From: Rhodoferax koreense
GTDB taxonomy: Bacteria > Pseudomonadota > Gammaproteobacteria > Burkholderiales > Burkholderiaceae_C
Assembly: GCF_001955695.1 (NCBI RefSeq)
Contig: NZ_CP019236.1
Span: forward strand, 3,224,001 to 3,288,000
Direction of reading: 5' to 3'
DNA length: 64,000 nt
Shown: one piece after another, positions 29,852 to 40,932 of the stretch
Position numbering within the stretch: position 1 is the stretch's first letter
Layout: every line of letters begins with the position of its first letter
The notes under the pieces: model-generated
What the model saw: only the letters and a program-made list of their open reading frames with translations
What the model was told of the DNA's origin: nothing
Database searches by the model: none
Position numbers and translations under genes: made by a program

Positions 29852-30658
29852 ATGCCGCACCGCGCCAGCCCACACCCGCTTGCCATCCTCGCCCTGCGCA
29901 GATGCCGGCTCTGCGCGCTGGCCTGCGCTGTGCTGGCGCTGTGGGCGCCTGCCGCCACCGCACAGCCACCCAGCTTCGAGGACATCCAGCGCATCAAGGC
30001 CGAGGTGGCCGTGCCGCGTTGGCGCGACGCCGCCAACGTCAGTCGCCTTTTGCACGCCAACCCGCCCGATCCCGCCACGGCCGAACAATGGCGGTCGCTG
30101 GATGCCGACACCGATCCACAGATCGGCAAGACACCGCTGGAGCGGATCGCCCATGCCCCCGAGGCGCAGCGCAACACCAATGCGCGCTGGCTGCGCTGGC
30201 GCGTGCTGGCCGAAAACGCCGACGCGCGCTACTCCTTCGCTTACGCCGCCCAGTTGATCAAGATGCGCGACACCCAGGGCGACTTCGAGGAGGAAGCCAT
30301 CCTGTTCCAGTTGCACGCCAAGCTGGCGCTGACGCTGGACGGTGTGCGTTGCACCGACCCGTCCAAGCTCAACCACCTGCAGCGCTGGTACACCAGCCAG
30401 GAGGATGCGCGGCAACTGGAGCTGAAGGCGGCCAGCCTCACGCCCGCACAGCGTTCGGGCCTGGTGCTGGAGGCCATCGCCATCGAGGACATGCGCGGCG
30501 AACGCCCGGCCATGGGCTGGCTCTGCCCGCGCCGCGAACCCGAGCACGCCACCAGCACCGCCGAGGCGCTGCCACGCTTTGTGCCCGATGCCGAATGGCG
30601 CAGCAAACGGGCGAGCCTGCTGGATCAGCTGGCGCGCGACGCGATGCGCAATCTCTGA
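29852..30658 (+). CDS. Secreted protein of unknown function
   Basis: A 268-residue protein with an arginine-rich n-region, a hydrophobic core (LCALACAVLALWAPAATA) and probable cleavage near residue 37. The mature part is helical and charged, with three cysteines (VRCTDPS; WLCPRRE and none paired obviously), and I do not recognise a family. It starts downstream of the dispersed repeat and ends 24 bases from the convergent leucine-rich-repeat kinase gene. No operon partner is evident. A periplasmic location is likely. Confidence 0.55.
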   Translation: MPHRASPHPLAILALRRCRLCALACAVLALWAPAATAQPPSFEDIQRIKAEVAVPRWRDAANVSRLLHANPPDPATAEQWRSLDADTDPQIGKTPLERIAHAPEAQRNTNARWLRWRVLAENADARYSFAYAAQLIKMRDTQGDFEEEAILFQLHAKLALTLDGVRCTDPSKLNHLQRWYTSQEDARQLELKAASLTPAQRSGLVLEAIAIEDMRGERPAMGWLCPRREPEHATSTAEALPRFVPDAEWRSKRASLLDQLARDAMRNL

Positions 30659-30682
30659 GCCGCCGCGGTCAATGCGCGAGGC

Positions 30683-31981
30683 TCAATGCGCGAGCCGTGC
30701 GACGATCTGCGCGAACGACGGCCGCGCCGCCACCGCGGCCTGCAGGCAATCGTCGCGCAGCCGGGTCCAGCCCTGGCGCGTGGCTTCCTCCAGCGTGTCG
30801 TCGGTGTGCTGCAGCAACTCTTCGAGCAGGCAGCCGAAGGCGCGCGCCTCCAGCCGTTGCAGCGCGCCGGCCAGGGCCGCATCGGCGGGCAGGAAGGAGG
30901 CCGCGCCCATGTCGCCGAGCACGGCCTGGCCGGCGGCATCGCACTGCAGGTTGTGGGCGTAGAAGTCGCCGTGCAGCAGGCCCCGCGCATGCAGGTGCGC
31001 CAGCGCCGAAGCCGTGCCCTGGGCGATGCGTTGCGCCACCGCCGCGGTGTAGCGCGTGCCCGCCGCGTAAACGTCGCGCGTGCACGAGGCCAGGCTCGGC
31101 GGGCCGGCCAGGGTCCGGAAGGAGGACGGCAGGTAATGCATGACCAGGCCGGCGCCGCCCTCGGGGTGGCCGACAAGACGGCCGGCGACGGGGATCAGGT
31201 TCGGATGCGCACCCGCGGCCAGGCTGGCGGCCATTTCGCTCTGCGGCCAGCCGTCGCTCGTGACTTCGCCCTTGAACAGCTTCACGGCGACCGGCACCGG
31301 CGTGGCCCCGGGCCGCCGCCACACCGCGCGGTAGATCAGGCCGGAGGCGCCTTCGCCGAGCAGTTGCTCGACCACGAGCTCTCGCCAGTCCACGTCCTGC
31401 GGCGCGGCAGCGTCCACCGCGCGCTCCATGGGATTGCCGGCGCAGGCGAGCCAGGCCAGCCGCGGCATGGCCGGCAACCATGCCGGCAACGCTTCGAACC
31501 GGTTGGCGGAGATGCGCAGCAGTTCGAGCCCTCGGCATCCGGCGAGTTCGGCCGGCAGCTGCTGCAGCCGGTTGCCGGCCAGCATCAGCTTCTGCAGCGC
31601 GGTGCAGCGGCCGATCTCGGCGGGCAAGGTCTCGACCTGGTTGTCGGTGAGGATCAGCCAGCGCAGCCGGGGCGGCAAGGCGGCGCCCGGCACATGGCGG
31701 ATGCGGTTCGCCTTGAAGCCGACCATCTCGAGTTGGGGGCATCGGCCCAGCACCGCCGGCAGTTCGGCAAAAGGGTTGTCGGAGCAGAACAGCACGCGCA
31801 GCCGGTGCAGCCGCGGCAGATCGTCGGGCAAGGTGTCGAGCCGGTTGCCCGACAGGTTGAGCACTTCCAGGCTGTCGGCCAGGTCGAAGATCTCGCGCGG
31901 GAATTCCGTCAGGCCGCAGGACAGGTCGAGCCGCTTCAGGCCGGCCAGCGCGCCGCTGCGGAGTTGGGAGAGGGTGTGCAT
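30683..31981 (-). CDS. Leucine-rich repeat protein kinase
   Basis: A 432-residue fusion of about seven leucine-rich repeats (residues about 15-200; repeat pattern LxxLxLxxNxLxxLP, as in LEVLNLSGNRLDTLP) and a Hanks-type kinase (about 210-432). Kinase parts visible are the glycine loop LGEGASG, the ATP lysine in VAVKLFKG, the catalytic loop HGDFYAHN (HRD replaced by HGD) and DMG in place of DFG. The activation segment is very short with no APE motif, and the helix normally marked DxxAFG reads EARAFG. No signal peptide or membrane segment, so cytosolic. Such proteins occur in several proteobacteria; targets are unknown. ATG 31981 is chosen over a TTG at 31999. Confidence 0.85.
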   Translation of the reverse strand: MHTLSQLRSGALAGLKRLDLSCGLTEFPREIFDLADSLEVLNLSGNRLDTLPDDLPRLHRLRVLFCSDNPFAELPAVLGRCPQLEMVGFKANRIRHVPGAALPPRLRWLILTDNQVETLPAEIGRCTALQKLMLAGNRLQQLPAELAGCRGLELLRISANRFEALPAWLPAMPRLAWLACAGNPMERAVDAAAPQDVDWRELVVEQLLGEGASGLIYRAVWRRPGATPVPVAVKLFKGEVTSDGWPQSEMAASLAAGAHPNLIPVAGRLVGHPEGGAGLVMHYLPSSFRTLAGPPSLASCTRDVYAAGTRYTAAVAQRIAQGTASALAHLHARGLLHGDFYAHNLQCDAAGQAVLGDMGAASFLPADAALAGALQRLEARAFGCLLEELLQHTDDTLEEATRQGWTRLRDDCLQAAVAARPSFAQIVARLAH

Positions 31982-32023
31982 GGGAGGACGGGATGACAAC
32001 AGAGGATGCGGCTCACGCGCCGC

Positions 32024-32836
32024 TTACAACACAGGACGCAGCTCGCGCGCAGCGTCGAGCAACAGGGGCAACAGCTCGCGCCGCATTTCCGCCTGCTCCA
32101 GCCGCTGCGGCGACGTCACCACGTTGAGCGCAGCCACGGTGCGGCCCTGCAGGTTGCGCAGCGGCACGGCCAGCGCGTGCACGCCGAGTTCGTGTTCCTC
32201 GCTGGCCACGCAGAAATCGTCGGTGCGCACCTGGGCCACGATGGCGCGCAGGGTCTTGGGTTCGGTGAGCGTGCGCGCGGTCAAGCGCGGCAGGCTGCGC
32301 CCCTTCATCCAGGCGGCGAACTCGCTGCGCGACTTCGCCGCCAGCAACACGCGCCCGGTCGAGGTGGCGAAGGCCGGCAGCCGTGCGCCCAGGTGCAGGC
32401 CGTAGGCCAGGAAACGGCCGGCCACGTTCGATGTGCCGCCGCTGGCGCTGCCTGGGCGGTCGTTGCCGCGCTCGTTGCCACTGCGGGCCACGATCACCAC
32501 CTCGTCGGCATCGAGCACCACCGCCGAGAACGATTCCCGCGTCTGCGCCGCCAGCCGGTTCAGCGTGGGCTGGATCACGCGCGGCAGCCGGGCCGAGGCC
32601 AGGTAGCTGCCCGAAAAGCGCAGCACCTTGGGCGCCAGCCAGAAATAGCTGCCGTCGGTCTCCAGGTAGCCCAGGTGCGCCAGCGTGAGCAGATGCCGGC
32701 GCGCGGCCGCCCGCGTGAGCCCGGCGCGCTGCGCGGCCAGCGTGGCGTTGAGCCGCTGGCGCTCGGTGTCGAAACTCTCCAGCACCGCCATGCCCTTGGC
32801 CATGCCCTCGATGAGATCGGCCTTGTTGATGTCCAT
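32024..32836 (-). CDS. IclR family transcriptional regulator (PobR/PcaU-like)
   Basis: A 270-residue regulator with an N-terminal winged helix (MAVLESFDTERQRLNATLAA, GLTRAAARRHLLTLAHLGYL) and a C-terminal IclR effector domain (VLDADEVVIVARS, AYGLHLGARLPAFATSTGRVLLA). The pattern matches the PcaR/PcaU/PobR branch that controls 4-hydroxybenzoate and protocatechuate genes. It is divergent from pobA with inverted repeats between them, so it probably regulates pobA in response to 4-hydroxybenzoate. I start at MDINKADLIEG; the upstream ATG at 32884 lies inside the operator region. Confidence 0.85.
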   Translation of the reverse strand: MDINKADLIEGMAKGMAVLESFDTERQRLNATLAAQRAGLTRAAARRHLLTLAHLGYLETDGSYFWLAPKVLRFSGSYLASARLPRVIQPTLNRLAAQTRESFSAVVLDADEVVIVARSGNERGNDRPGSASGGTSNVAGRFLAYGLHLGARLPAFATSTGRVLLAAKSRSEFAAWMKGRSLPRLTARTLTEPKTLRAIVAQVRTDDFCVASEEHELGVHALAVPLRNLQGRTVAALNVVTSPQRLEQAEMRRELLPLLLDAARELRPVL

Positions 32837-32860
32837 CAGGAAGCCTCTTTGTTTGCGCGG

Positions 32861-34641
<1,781 letters not shown>

Positions 34642-34644
34642 CCC

Positions 34645-34992
34645 TCACTGCGCCAACAGCCGCGTCAACGCCGCGATGTCACTCGCCGCGGCCGTGCGCG
34701 AAACACTCTCCACCGCCCGGTAATGCTGGATCAGCGCCTCTCCCACTGGCGTGAGCACCGTCCCGCCGCCCGATGCCCCCCCCGCCGCTGTCATCACCGC
34801 CGGCTTGGCCAGCGCCTTGTTCATCTCGTCCACCAGCAGCCAGGCGCGCCGGTACGACATGTTGAACTGCCGCGCCGCGGCCGAGATCGAGCCGGTTTCG
34901 GCGATGGCTTCGAGCAGCGCGATCTTGCCCGGACCGATGGCGATGCTGTCGTCGCGGTAGATGCGCAGGCGGAACTGGACTTTGGATTTCAT
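34645..34992 (-). CDS. modE: ModE-type winged-helix regulator lacking the molybdate-binding domain
   Basis: A 115-residue protein corresponding to the N-terminal DNA-binding domain of ModE: FRLRIYRDDSIAIGPGKIALLEAI, split as FRLRIYRDDSIAIGPG and KIALLEAIAETGSISAAAR, then FNMSYRRAWLLVDEMN. Full ModE is about 260 residues and has two MOP domains, which are absent here. Such short forms exist in many bacteria and may not sense molybdate directly. The start overlaps the modC stop by four bases (ATGA). Binding to its own operon promoter is likely; a candidate half-site lies at 37301. Confidence 0.8.
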   Translation of the reverse strand: MKSKVQFRLRIYRDDSIAIGPGKIALLEAIAETGSISAAARQFNMSYRRAWLLVDEMNKALAKPAVMTAAGGASGGGTVLTPVGEALIQHYRAVESVSRTAAASDIAALTRLLAQ

Positions 34993-35780
34993 GGCGTCGA
35001 CCAGGAGGCCTGCAGCATTTTGCGCAGTTTCTGCTTCAGTGGCGAGGTGTCCGACGCCAAGGGGCCGTCGAGCACGATGCGCGCCATGTCGCGGCTCGAA
35101 GCGTCGTGCATGCCGATCTGCTGCACGATCTGGCCGCGTTCGTAGATGAAGGCCACGTCGGCCAGGGCCAGCACGTCCTCGACGTCGTGCGTGATCATCA
35201 GCGCCGGGATGCCCCAGCGGCGGCGCACCTCGGCCAGTTCCTCGCGCAGGTTCTGGCGCAGCATGGGGTTGAGCGAGGCGAAGGGTTCGTCGAGCAGCAG
35301 CACCTGCGGCTCGCAGGCCAGCGCCCGGGCCAGAGCCACGCGCTGCTGCTGGCCGCCCGACAGCGTGGCGGGCCGGCTCTCCGCTGTCGTGGCCAGGTCG
35401 AAACTCTCGAGCAGATGCTGCACGCGTTCGCGCTCCTGTGCCGAAAGCCGGCCGCGGTGCCAGGACGTGAGGCCGAAGGCCACGTTCTGCCGCACACTGA
35501 GGTGCGGGAACAGCGCGTAGTTCTGGAACAGGTAGCCGGTGCGGCGTACGGCTGGCGCGAGGTCGACGCCGGCCTGGGCGTCGAACAGGGTGCGGCCGTC
35601 GATCCGGATGTGGCCGCGGCTCGGCCTGAGCAGGCCGGCGATGGCCTGCAGCGTCAGCGTCTTGCCCGAACCCGACGGGCCGTACAGTGCGGCGAACGGC
35701 GCATCGGTGGCAAAGCGCACGGCCAGGTCGAAGCGGCGGCTGCGATCCGCTACCGAGAGCGCGATGTCGACATCGATCAC
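34989..35780 (-). CDS. modC: Molybdate ABC transporter ATP-binding protein
   Basis: A 263-residue ABC ATPase. Walker A is GPSGSGKT, the signature LSGGQQQRVALARAL, and Walker B LLLDEPFASLN. It energises molybdate import with ModA and ModB. The C-terminal MOP domain of E. coli ModC is missing; the protein ends soon after the ATPase core. I use a GTG start at 35780 that overlaps the modA stop (GTGA); the longer open frame upstream is modA in the wrong frame. Overlap with modE follows, so the operon is fully coupled. Confidence 0.9.
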   Translation of the reverse strand: MIDVDIALSVADRSRRFDLAVRFATDAPFAALYGPSGSGKTLTLQAIAGLLRPSRGHIRIDGRTLFDAQAGVDLAPAVRRTGYLFQNYALFPHLSVRQNVAFGLTSWHRGRLSAQERERVQHLLESFDLATTAESRPATLSGGQQQRVALARALACEPQVLLLDEPFASLNPMLRQNLREELAEVRRRWGIPALMITHDVEDVLALADVAFIYERGQIVQQIGMHDASSRDMARIVLDGPLASDTSPLKQKLRKMLQASWSTP

Positions 35781-36526
35781 GGCTTGCCGAAGCCGTAACG
35801 CGCCAGGATGGCCTGGGCGTCGGCCGTCGCCAGGAAAGCGATGAAGTCCTGCGCCAGCGCCTTCTGCCGGCTGTCGGCCACCACGGCGACCGGGTAGCTC
35901 ACCGGCGTGTGGCCGGTGGCCGTCAGCACCACCCGGACCTTGTCGCCCATGATGGCGGCGTCGGTACGGTAGACGAAGCCGGCCTCGGCCTCGCCGCGGC
36001 CCACGTAATCGAGCACCTGGCGCACGCTGTCGGCCTGCACGAACTTGGGCTCCAGCACCGCCCATAGCCTGGCACTGTCGAGCACTTCCTTGGTGTAGCG
36101 GCCAACGGGCACGGTCGCGGTCTTGCCGATGGCGATCCGGCGCACGCCGGCGCCGGCCAGGTCCTGCAGCGCCTTGAGGCCGGGGCCGTCCTTCGCGGGC
36201 TCGATCAGCACCACGCTGTTGGTGGCGAAATTCCGGCGCGTCTCGGCAGCGACGAGTTTCTGGTCGACGCCGCGGTGCATCGTCTCCTGGTCGGCGCTGG
36301 CGAACACGTCCACCGGCGCGCCCTGCTGGATCTGCTGCAGCAGCGCGCCCGAAGCCGCGAAGTTGAAGCGCACGGTGTGGCCGGGCCTGGCGGCCTCGAA
36401 CTTCGGCGCAATTTCCCTGAACGCATCGGTGAGGCTGGCGGCGGCCGAGACGGTGATCTGCTCGGCGCTGGCGGCGAACGGCAGCACCATGGCGGCAACC
36501 AGCGAAAGAAGGCGGAAACGACGCAT
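35777..36526 (-). CDS. modA: Molybdate-binding periplasmic protein
   Basis: A 249-residue solute-binding protein with a signal peptide (LLSLVAAMVLPFAASA). ITVSAAASLTDAFREIAPKFE, split as ITVSAAASLTDAF and REIAPKFEAARPG, together with FASADQETM and a late AEAGFVYRTDA, are characteristic of ModA; the serines of the SAAAS motif contact the oxyanion. It delivers molybdate to ModB. Gap to modB is 14 bases and the stop overlaps the modC GTG. Confidence 0.95.
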   Translation of the reverse strand: MRRFRLLSLVAAMVLPFAASAEQITVSAAASLTDAFREIAPKFEAARPGHTVRFNFAASGALLQQIQQGAPVDVFASADQETMHRGVDQKLVAAETRRNFATNSVVLIEPAKDGPGLKALQDLAGAGVRRIAIGKTATVPVGRYTKEVLDSARLWAVLEPKFVQADSVRQVLDYVGRGEAEAGFVYRTDAAIMGDKVRVVLTATGHTPVSYPVAVVADSRQKALAQDFIAFLATADAQAILARYGFGKP

Positions 36527-36540
36527 GAGGACTCCTGCAA

Positions 36541-37224
36541 TCAGCGCAGTGAAAAGAAACGGTTGGACAACACCAGCACCGCGATCGACAGCACGCAGGT
36601 GACGGCGACAAGCAGCAGCGCCGTGTCGTCCTTGCCGGCCTGCACGGCGTCGTAGATGGCCATCGACAGGGTCTGCGTCTGCTTCGGAATCGAGCCGGCC
36701 ACCATCAACGAGGCGCCGAATTCACCCATGGCGCGCGCGAAAGCCAGCAGCGTGCCGGCCAGGATGCCGGGCCAGGCCAGCGGCAGCGTCACGCGCAGGA
36801 ACACCGAAAGCCGCGACTGGCGCAGCGTGCTGGCCGCGGCTTCGAGGTTGCGGTCCACCCCGGCGAAGGCCGCGCTGGAAGACTTCAGCACCAGCGGCAA
36901 GGCGACGATGGCCGACGCCACCACGGCGCCGTGCCAGCTGAAGATGATGGTGTAGTCGAAGTGCTCGCGCAGCCAGGCGCCGAGCGGGCTGCGCCGCCCC
37001 GCCGCCACCAGGATGCCGTAGCCGAGCACCGTGGGCGGCAGCACCAGCGGCAGCATGAAGATCGCCTCGACGATGCCGCGGCCGGGAAACCTCACCCGCG
37101 CGAACACCCAGCCCAGCGCCACGCCCAGCACCAGGGCCAGCAGCGTGGCCACGGCCGAGACCTTGAGCGAGAGGACCAGCGGAAACCAGTCGGTGGCGGC
37201 GATGAGGCGATGCGTCGTGTCCAT
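36541..37224 (-). CDS. modB: Molybdate ABC transporter permease
   Basis: A 227-residue inner-membrane permease with about five to six helices and the binding-protein-dependent permease motif in RVTLPLAWPGILAGTLLAFAR plus EFGASLMVAGSIP. LPLVLPPTVLGYGIL is typical of ModB. It starts the operon modB-modA-modC-modE-SRPBCC. MDTTHRLIAATDW is preferred to a longer frame beginning MQQCRH. Confidence 0.9.
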   Translation of the reverse strand: MDTTHRLIAATDWFPLVLSLKVSAVATLLALVLGVALGWVFARVRFPGRGIVEAIFMLPLVLPPTVLGYGILVAAGRRSPLGAWLREHFDYTIIFSWHGAVVASAIVALPLVLKSSSAAFAGVDRNLEAAASTLRQSRLSVFLRVTLPLAWPGILAGTLLAFARAMGEFGASLMVAGSIPKQTQTLSMAIYDAVQAGKDDTALLLVAVTCVLSIAVLVLSNRFFSLR

Positions 37225-37300
37225 GGGGATATGACGACATTGTTGCACAAGGGTGGTCCGTTGCCGATCACAAGCGCGGCGCAGCCCGCTCGATGGTCCG

Positions 37301-37308
37301 CGCTATAT
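37301..37308. promoter_or_regulatory. Candidate ModE half-site upstream of modB
   Basis: CGCTATAT matches one half of the E. coli ModE box and lies 77 bases before the modB start. I do not see a good second half, so this may be chance. The rest of the 152-base region ahead of modB shows no clear promoter. Confidence 0.25.
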
Positions 37309-37376
37309 CTTCGCAGGCATGGCGAATGCACGCAGGGATGGCGGGCGGCGCGGCCTGCAGCGCGGATGCCGATGCC

Positions 37377-39389
37377 TCAGCCCTGCTGCACCCCGGCCAT
37401 CGATGCCGCATGGCTCTGCGCCTGCGCCCGGCTTTCGAAGAGCGCCGGCGCGAGCTGGCGCTCGGCCAGCGCATGGCCGAGCAGCATGCGCAGGAATCCG
37501 TTGGTGGTGTAGCGCGACACGCCGCTGTAGCAGCGCGCCTGCAGGCCCTCCACCATGCGGGAGTAGGCGTCGATGACCTCGGGCCGGATCTGGAAGTTGT
37601 CGTAGTTGACGATGGCGAACACGCGCTGCCCCAGCGCCTGCACGCGCGCTTCCACCTCGGCGCCGATGGCCGCCACGTCGTCCAGGCTGCGCACCTCCAA
37701 TCCTTCGAAATTGATGAACAGGCGCCGCTGCGCCGCGTCCAGCGTAAAGCGTTGCGCCAGCGGCACGGCCAGCAGCGTGTCGCGCAGGCCCATGGGTGCG
37801 TCGGCGAAGATGCGGGCGTCCATCAGCCGGGGCGGCTGTTCCATGATGGGCGTGAAATCCATCTGCGCGAGGATGTCCCGGCCCAGCTGCACGCCCGGTG
37901 CGATCTCCAGCAGCGCCAGGCCGCGCGGCGTGAGGCCGAACACGCAGCGCTCGGTGACGAACAGCACCGGCTGGCCGCGCGCGGCCGCGTGGGCGCCGCT
38001 GAAGGTGCGGTGGTCGACCGCCTCGACGAACTTGCGGGCCGTGCCGTCCTGCACGATGCGCAACAAGCCGTCGTGCACCTGCAGCTGCAGCCGACCGGCG
38101 GTGAAGGTGCCCACGAACACCACTTTCTTGGCGTTCTGGCTGATGTTGATGAAGCCGCCCGCGCCCGCCAGCTTGGGGCCGAACTGGCTGACGTTGAGGT
38201 TGCCTTCGCGGTCGGCCTGGGCCAGCCCGAGGAAGGCGATGTCCAACCCGCCGCCGTCGTAGAAGTCGAACTGGTAGCCCTGGTCGATGACGGCATCGGT
38301 GTTGATGGCGGCACCGAAGTTCAGGCCGCCCGCCGGTACCCCGCCGACCACGCCGGGCTCGGCGGTCAGGGTGATCAGGTCGGTGATCTTTTCCTCGGCG
38401 GCCACGCTGGCAATGCCCTCGGGCATGCCGATGCCCAGGTTCACCACGCTGTTGGCGCGCAGTTCCAGCGCGGCGCGGCGGGCGATGATCTTGCGTGCGC
38501 CCAGGGCCAGCACTTCGGCCTGGCCCGCCGGTACGCGCAGGCTGCCGCTGAAGGCCGCGCTGTAGGGCTCGGCATAGGTCTGCCAGTGGTTCTCGGGCCG
38601 GGCCAGCACCACGCAGTCGACCAGCACGCCGGGGATCTTGACCTCGCGCGGGTTCAGCGAATGCGCCTCGGCAATGCGCTCCACCTGCACGATCACGATG
38701 CCGCCCGCGTTGCGCGCCGCCATGGCCATCGAGAGGCCGTCCAGCGTCAGCGCCTCCTTCTCCATGGTGATGTTGCCCGCCGTGTCGGCGGTGGTGCCGC
38801 GCAGGATGGCCACGTGGATCGGAAAGGCCTTGTAGAACAGGGCTTCCTCGCCGCCCAGGGTGGTCAGCTCCACCAGTTCGTCCACGGTGCGGCTGTTGAG
38901 CTTGCCGCCGCCGAAGCGCGGGTCCACGAAGGTGCCCAGGCCCACCCGCGACAGGTGGCCGGGCCGGTGCGCGGCGATGTCGCGGTACAGGTGGCTGATC
39001 ACGCCCTGCGGCAGGTTGTAGGCCTCGATCTGGCCGTCCATGGCCAGCTGCTGCAGCTTGGGCACCAGGCCCCAGTGCCCGCCGATCACCCGCTTCAGCA
39101 GGCCCGCATGGCCCAGGCGGTTCAGGCCCTTGTTTTGCCCGTCGCCCTGGCCCGCGGCGTACACCAGGGTGAGGTCGCGCGGTGCGCGGGGCGCCTGGCC
39201 GGGTGCGGCCACATGGGCCAGGTGCAGCGCCTCCAGGGCGATGGCGATCTCTTCGGCAAAACCGATGCCGACGAAGCCGCCAGTGGCCACGGTGTCGCCG
39301 TCGTGGATCAGTCGCACCGCCTCCTGGGCCGAGACGATCTTGCTGCGCCCGGTGCCAAGGCGCGTGGGTTGCGAAAGCGGGGTGTGCAT
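37377..39389 (-). CDS. Acyl-CoA:acetate/acetoacetate CoA-transferase (propionate CoA-transferase type) with C-terminal extension
   Basis: A 670-residue family I CoA-transferase with both halves fused. The alpha half begins [22 protein letters not shown]; the beta half contains [14 protein letters not shown] and [14 protein letters not shown], whose glutamate should form the CoA thioester. Propionate CoA-transferases are about 540 residues, so roughly 120 C-terminal residues (from about 550, [16 protein letters not shown] onward) are extra and unrecognised. It would activate a short-chain acid with CoA from acetyl- or succinyl-CoA. It lies 19 bases after the GntP permease gene, behind a sigma-54 promoter. 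I start at MHTPLSQP; an upstream in-frame start at 39419 would overlap the permease gene. Confidence 0.8.
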   Translation of the reverse strand: MHTPLSQPTRLGTGRSKIVSAQEAVRLIHDGDTVATGGFVGIGFAEEIAIALEALHLAHVAAPGQAPRAPRDLTLVYAAGQGDGQNKGLNRLGHAGLLKRVIGGHWGLVPKLQQLAMDGQIEAYNLPQGVISHLYRDIAAHRPGHLSRVGLGTFVDPRFGGGKLNSRTVDELVELTTLGGEEALFYKAFPIHVAILRGTTADTAGNITMEKEALTLDGLSMAMAARNAGGIVIVQVERIAEAHSLNPREVKIPGVLVDCVVLARPENHWQTYAEPYSAAFSGSLRVPAGQAEVLALGARKIIARRAALELRANSVVNLGIGMPEGIASVAAEEKITDLITLTAEPGVVGGVPAGGLNFGAAINTDAVIDQGYQFDFYDGGGLDIAFLGLAQADREGNLNVSQFGPKLAGAGGFINISQNAKKVVFVGTFTAGRLQLQVHDGLLRIVQDGTARKFVEAVDHRTFSGAHAAARGQPVLFVTERCVFGLTPRGLALLEIAPGVQLGRDILAQMDFTPIMEQPPRLMDARIFADAPMGLRDTLLAVPLAQRFTLDAAQRRLFINFEGLEVRSLDDVAAIGAEVEARVQALGQRVFAIVNYDNFQIRPEVIDAYSRMVEGLQARCYSGVSRYTTNGFLRMLLGHALAERQLAPALFESRAQAQSHAASMAGVQQG

Positions 39390-39408
39390 GGCGGGCCTCC
39401 GGTGGTGT

Positions 39409-40794
39409 CTAGAACACACCCACTGTGAGGTAAAGGCCGAGCACCAGCAAGCTGGCGGTGAACGCCGTGAGGCTGCCCACCACGAACAGGTCGAAATACG
39501 ACTGCTTGTGGTTCAGCCCGCAGATCGCCAGCAAGGTGATCACCGCGCCGTTATGCGGCAGGATGTCCATGGCCGCCGAGCCCATGGAGGCGATGCGGTG
39601 CATGATTTCGGGGTTGATGTGCGCGGCCTGCGCGGCCTGGGCGTAGTAGTCGCCCATCGCGCCCAGGGCCAGGCTCATGCCGCCCGAGGCCGAGCCGGTC
39701 ATGCCCGCCAGCACCGTGACCACCAGCCACAACGAAACGACGGGATCGGAAGCCACCGACTTCAGCCCCTCGCGCACCACGGCAAACGCGGCCAGTGCGG
39801 CGATCACCGCGCCGTAGCCTACTTCGGAGGCGGTGTTGGCCATGGGCAGCAGCGAGCCCAGCGTGCCCTTGCCGATGGCATCGCGCAGGTCCTTGATGCG
39901 GCCCAGGTTGGTCAGCGCCACCACCAGGATGGCCGCAGCCATGGCCCCGATGATGGCCCAGATGGCCAGCACCTTCTTCAGGTCGATGTGCTTGAACTTG
40001 TCGGTGTCGAGGTAGCTGTGGTCGAAGGCCGGAATCACGTACTGCGACAGCACGAAGTTCATGCCGATCACCACCAGGATCGGCAGCAGCGCCATGAAGA
40101 ACGAGGGCAGGTTGGCGTTGTCCACCGCGGCCAGCTCTTCCTTGTGCTCGCCGTAGCCCTCGCCGTTCCTGCGGGCCGCGGCGCTGCGCCGCGACAGCCA
40201 CAGCATGCCCGCCGCAAACATGAACACGGCCGCGATGGAGGACAGTCCCGGCGCCGCGTACACCGTGGTCTTGAAGAACGGAGTGGGGATGGCATTCTGG
40301 ATCGCCGGTGTGCCCGGCACCGCCACCATGGTGAAGGTGAAGCTGCCCAGGCCGATGGCCGCCGGAATCAGCCGCTTGGGGATGGCCGCCGCCCGGAACA
40401 GCGAGGCCGCGATCGGGTACACCGAGAACGCCACCACGAACAGCGACACCCCGCCGTAGGTCAGCAGCGCACAGGCCAGCACCACCGCCAGGATGGCGCG
40501 CTCGCCGCCCACCCAGGCCACGATGCGCTGGGCGATGGCGCGCGCCGCACCCGACTCGTCCATCAGCTTGCCGAACACCGCGCCCAGCAAAAACAGCGGG
40601 AAATAGGTGGCGAAATAGCTGCCCAGCGCGGGCATGAAGATCTGCGTGTAGCTGGCCATCAAGGGCAGGTCGCCGTAGTTGCAGGCGATGGCCACGGCGG
40701 CGCACAGCGGCGCCACGAAGATCACGTTCCAGCCGCGGTGGGCCAAGAAAATCAGCAGCGCCAAGGACGCAAAAATCCCGAAAATACCCAGCAT
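39409..40794 (-). CDS. GntP family permease (short-chain hydroxy/keto acid transporter candidate)
   Basis: A 461-residue inner-membrane transporter with about twelve helices; [21 protein letters not shown], split as [13 protein letters not shown] and [17 protein letters not shown], begins the protein, and [16 protein letters not shown] and [14 protein letters not shown] lie near the end. Family members move gluconate or short-chain hydroxy acids with protons. The close association with a CoA-transferase and a sigma-54 activator resembles, from memory, the 3-hydroxybutyrate uptake locus of Pseudomonas aeruginosa, so 3-hydroxybutyrate or acetoacetate is my preferred guess. The start at 40794 leaves a 26-base leader from the predicted sigma-54 start site. 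Confidence 0.8.
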   Translation of the reverse strand: MLGIFGIFASLALLIFLAHRGWNVIFVAPLCAAVAIACNYGDLPLMASYTQIFMPALGSYFATYFPLFLLGAVFGKLMDESGAARAIAQRIVAWVGGERAILAVVLACALLTYGGVSLFVVAFSVYPIAASLFRAAAIPKRLIPAAIGLGSFTFTMVAVPGTPAIQNAIPTPFFKTTVYAAPGLSSIAAVFMFAAGMLWLSRRSAAARRNGEGYGEHKEELAAVDNANLPSFFMALLPILVVIGMNFVLSQYVIPAFDHSYLDTDKFKHIDLKKVLAIWAIIGAMAAAILVVALTNLGRIKDLRDAIGKGTLGSLLPMANTASEVGYGAVIAALAAFAVVREGLKSVASDPVVSLWLVVTVLAGMTGSASGGMSLALGAMGDYYAQAAQAAHINPEIMHRIASMGSAAMDILPHNGAVITLLAICGLNHKQSYFDLFVVGSLTAFTASLLVLGLYLTVGVF

Positions 40795-40830
40795 GCAGTC
40801 GTCTCCGATGTTGTTGTACCGCATGGCATA

Positions 40831-40846
40831 GGCACGACGCGTGCCA
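40831..40846 (-). promoter_or_regulatory. Sigma-54 (-24/-12) promoter of the gntP/CoA-transferase operon
   Basis: On the minus strand the sequence reads TGGCACG-N4-GTGC: a complete -24 element and a -12 element with the invariant GC and correct 10-base spacing between GG and GC. Predicted start near 40820, 26 bases ahead of the permease ATG. It lies in the 327-base region (40795-41121) between the permease and the divergent activator; that region holds no gene. Confidence 0.75.
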
Positions 40847-40910
40847 GCCGCGCCGCCGCGCCCTGGCCGAAGCCATCGCCATGCCCGGTGTCCGAGGAGA
40901 AACACGCCCT

Positions 40911-40932
40911 GCGCAGGTTCCCCGGCCTGCGC
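40911..40932. promoter_or_regulatory. Candidate enhancer site for the second sigma-54 activator
   Basis: GCGCAGG, eight bases, CCTGCGC: a perfect 7-bp dyad centred about 101 bases upstream of the predicted gntP transcript start, the right range for an activator site. A weaker TGTC-N10-GACA dyad lies at 40960-40977. Confidence 0.5.
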
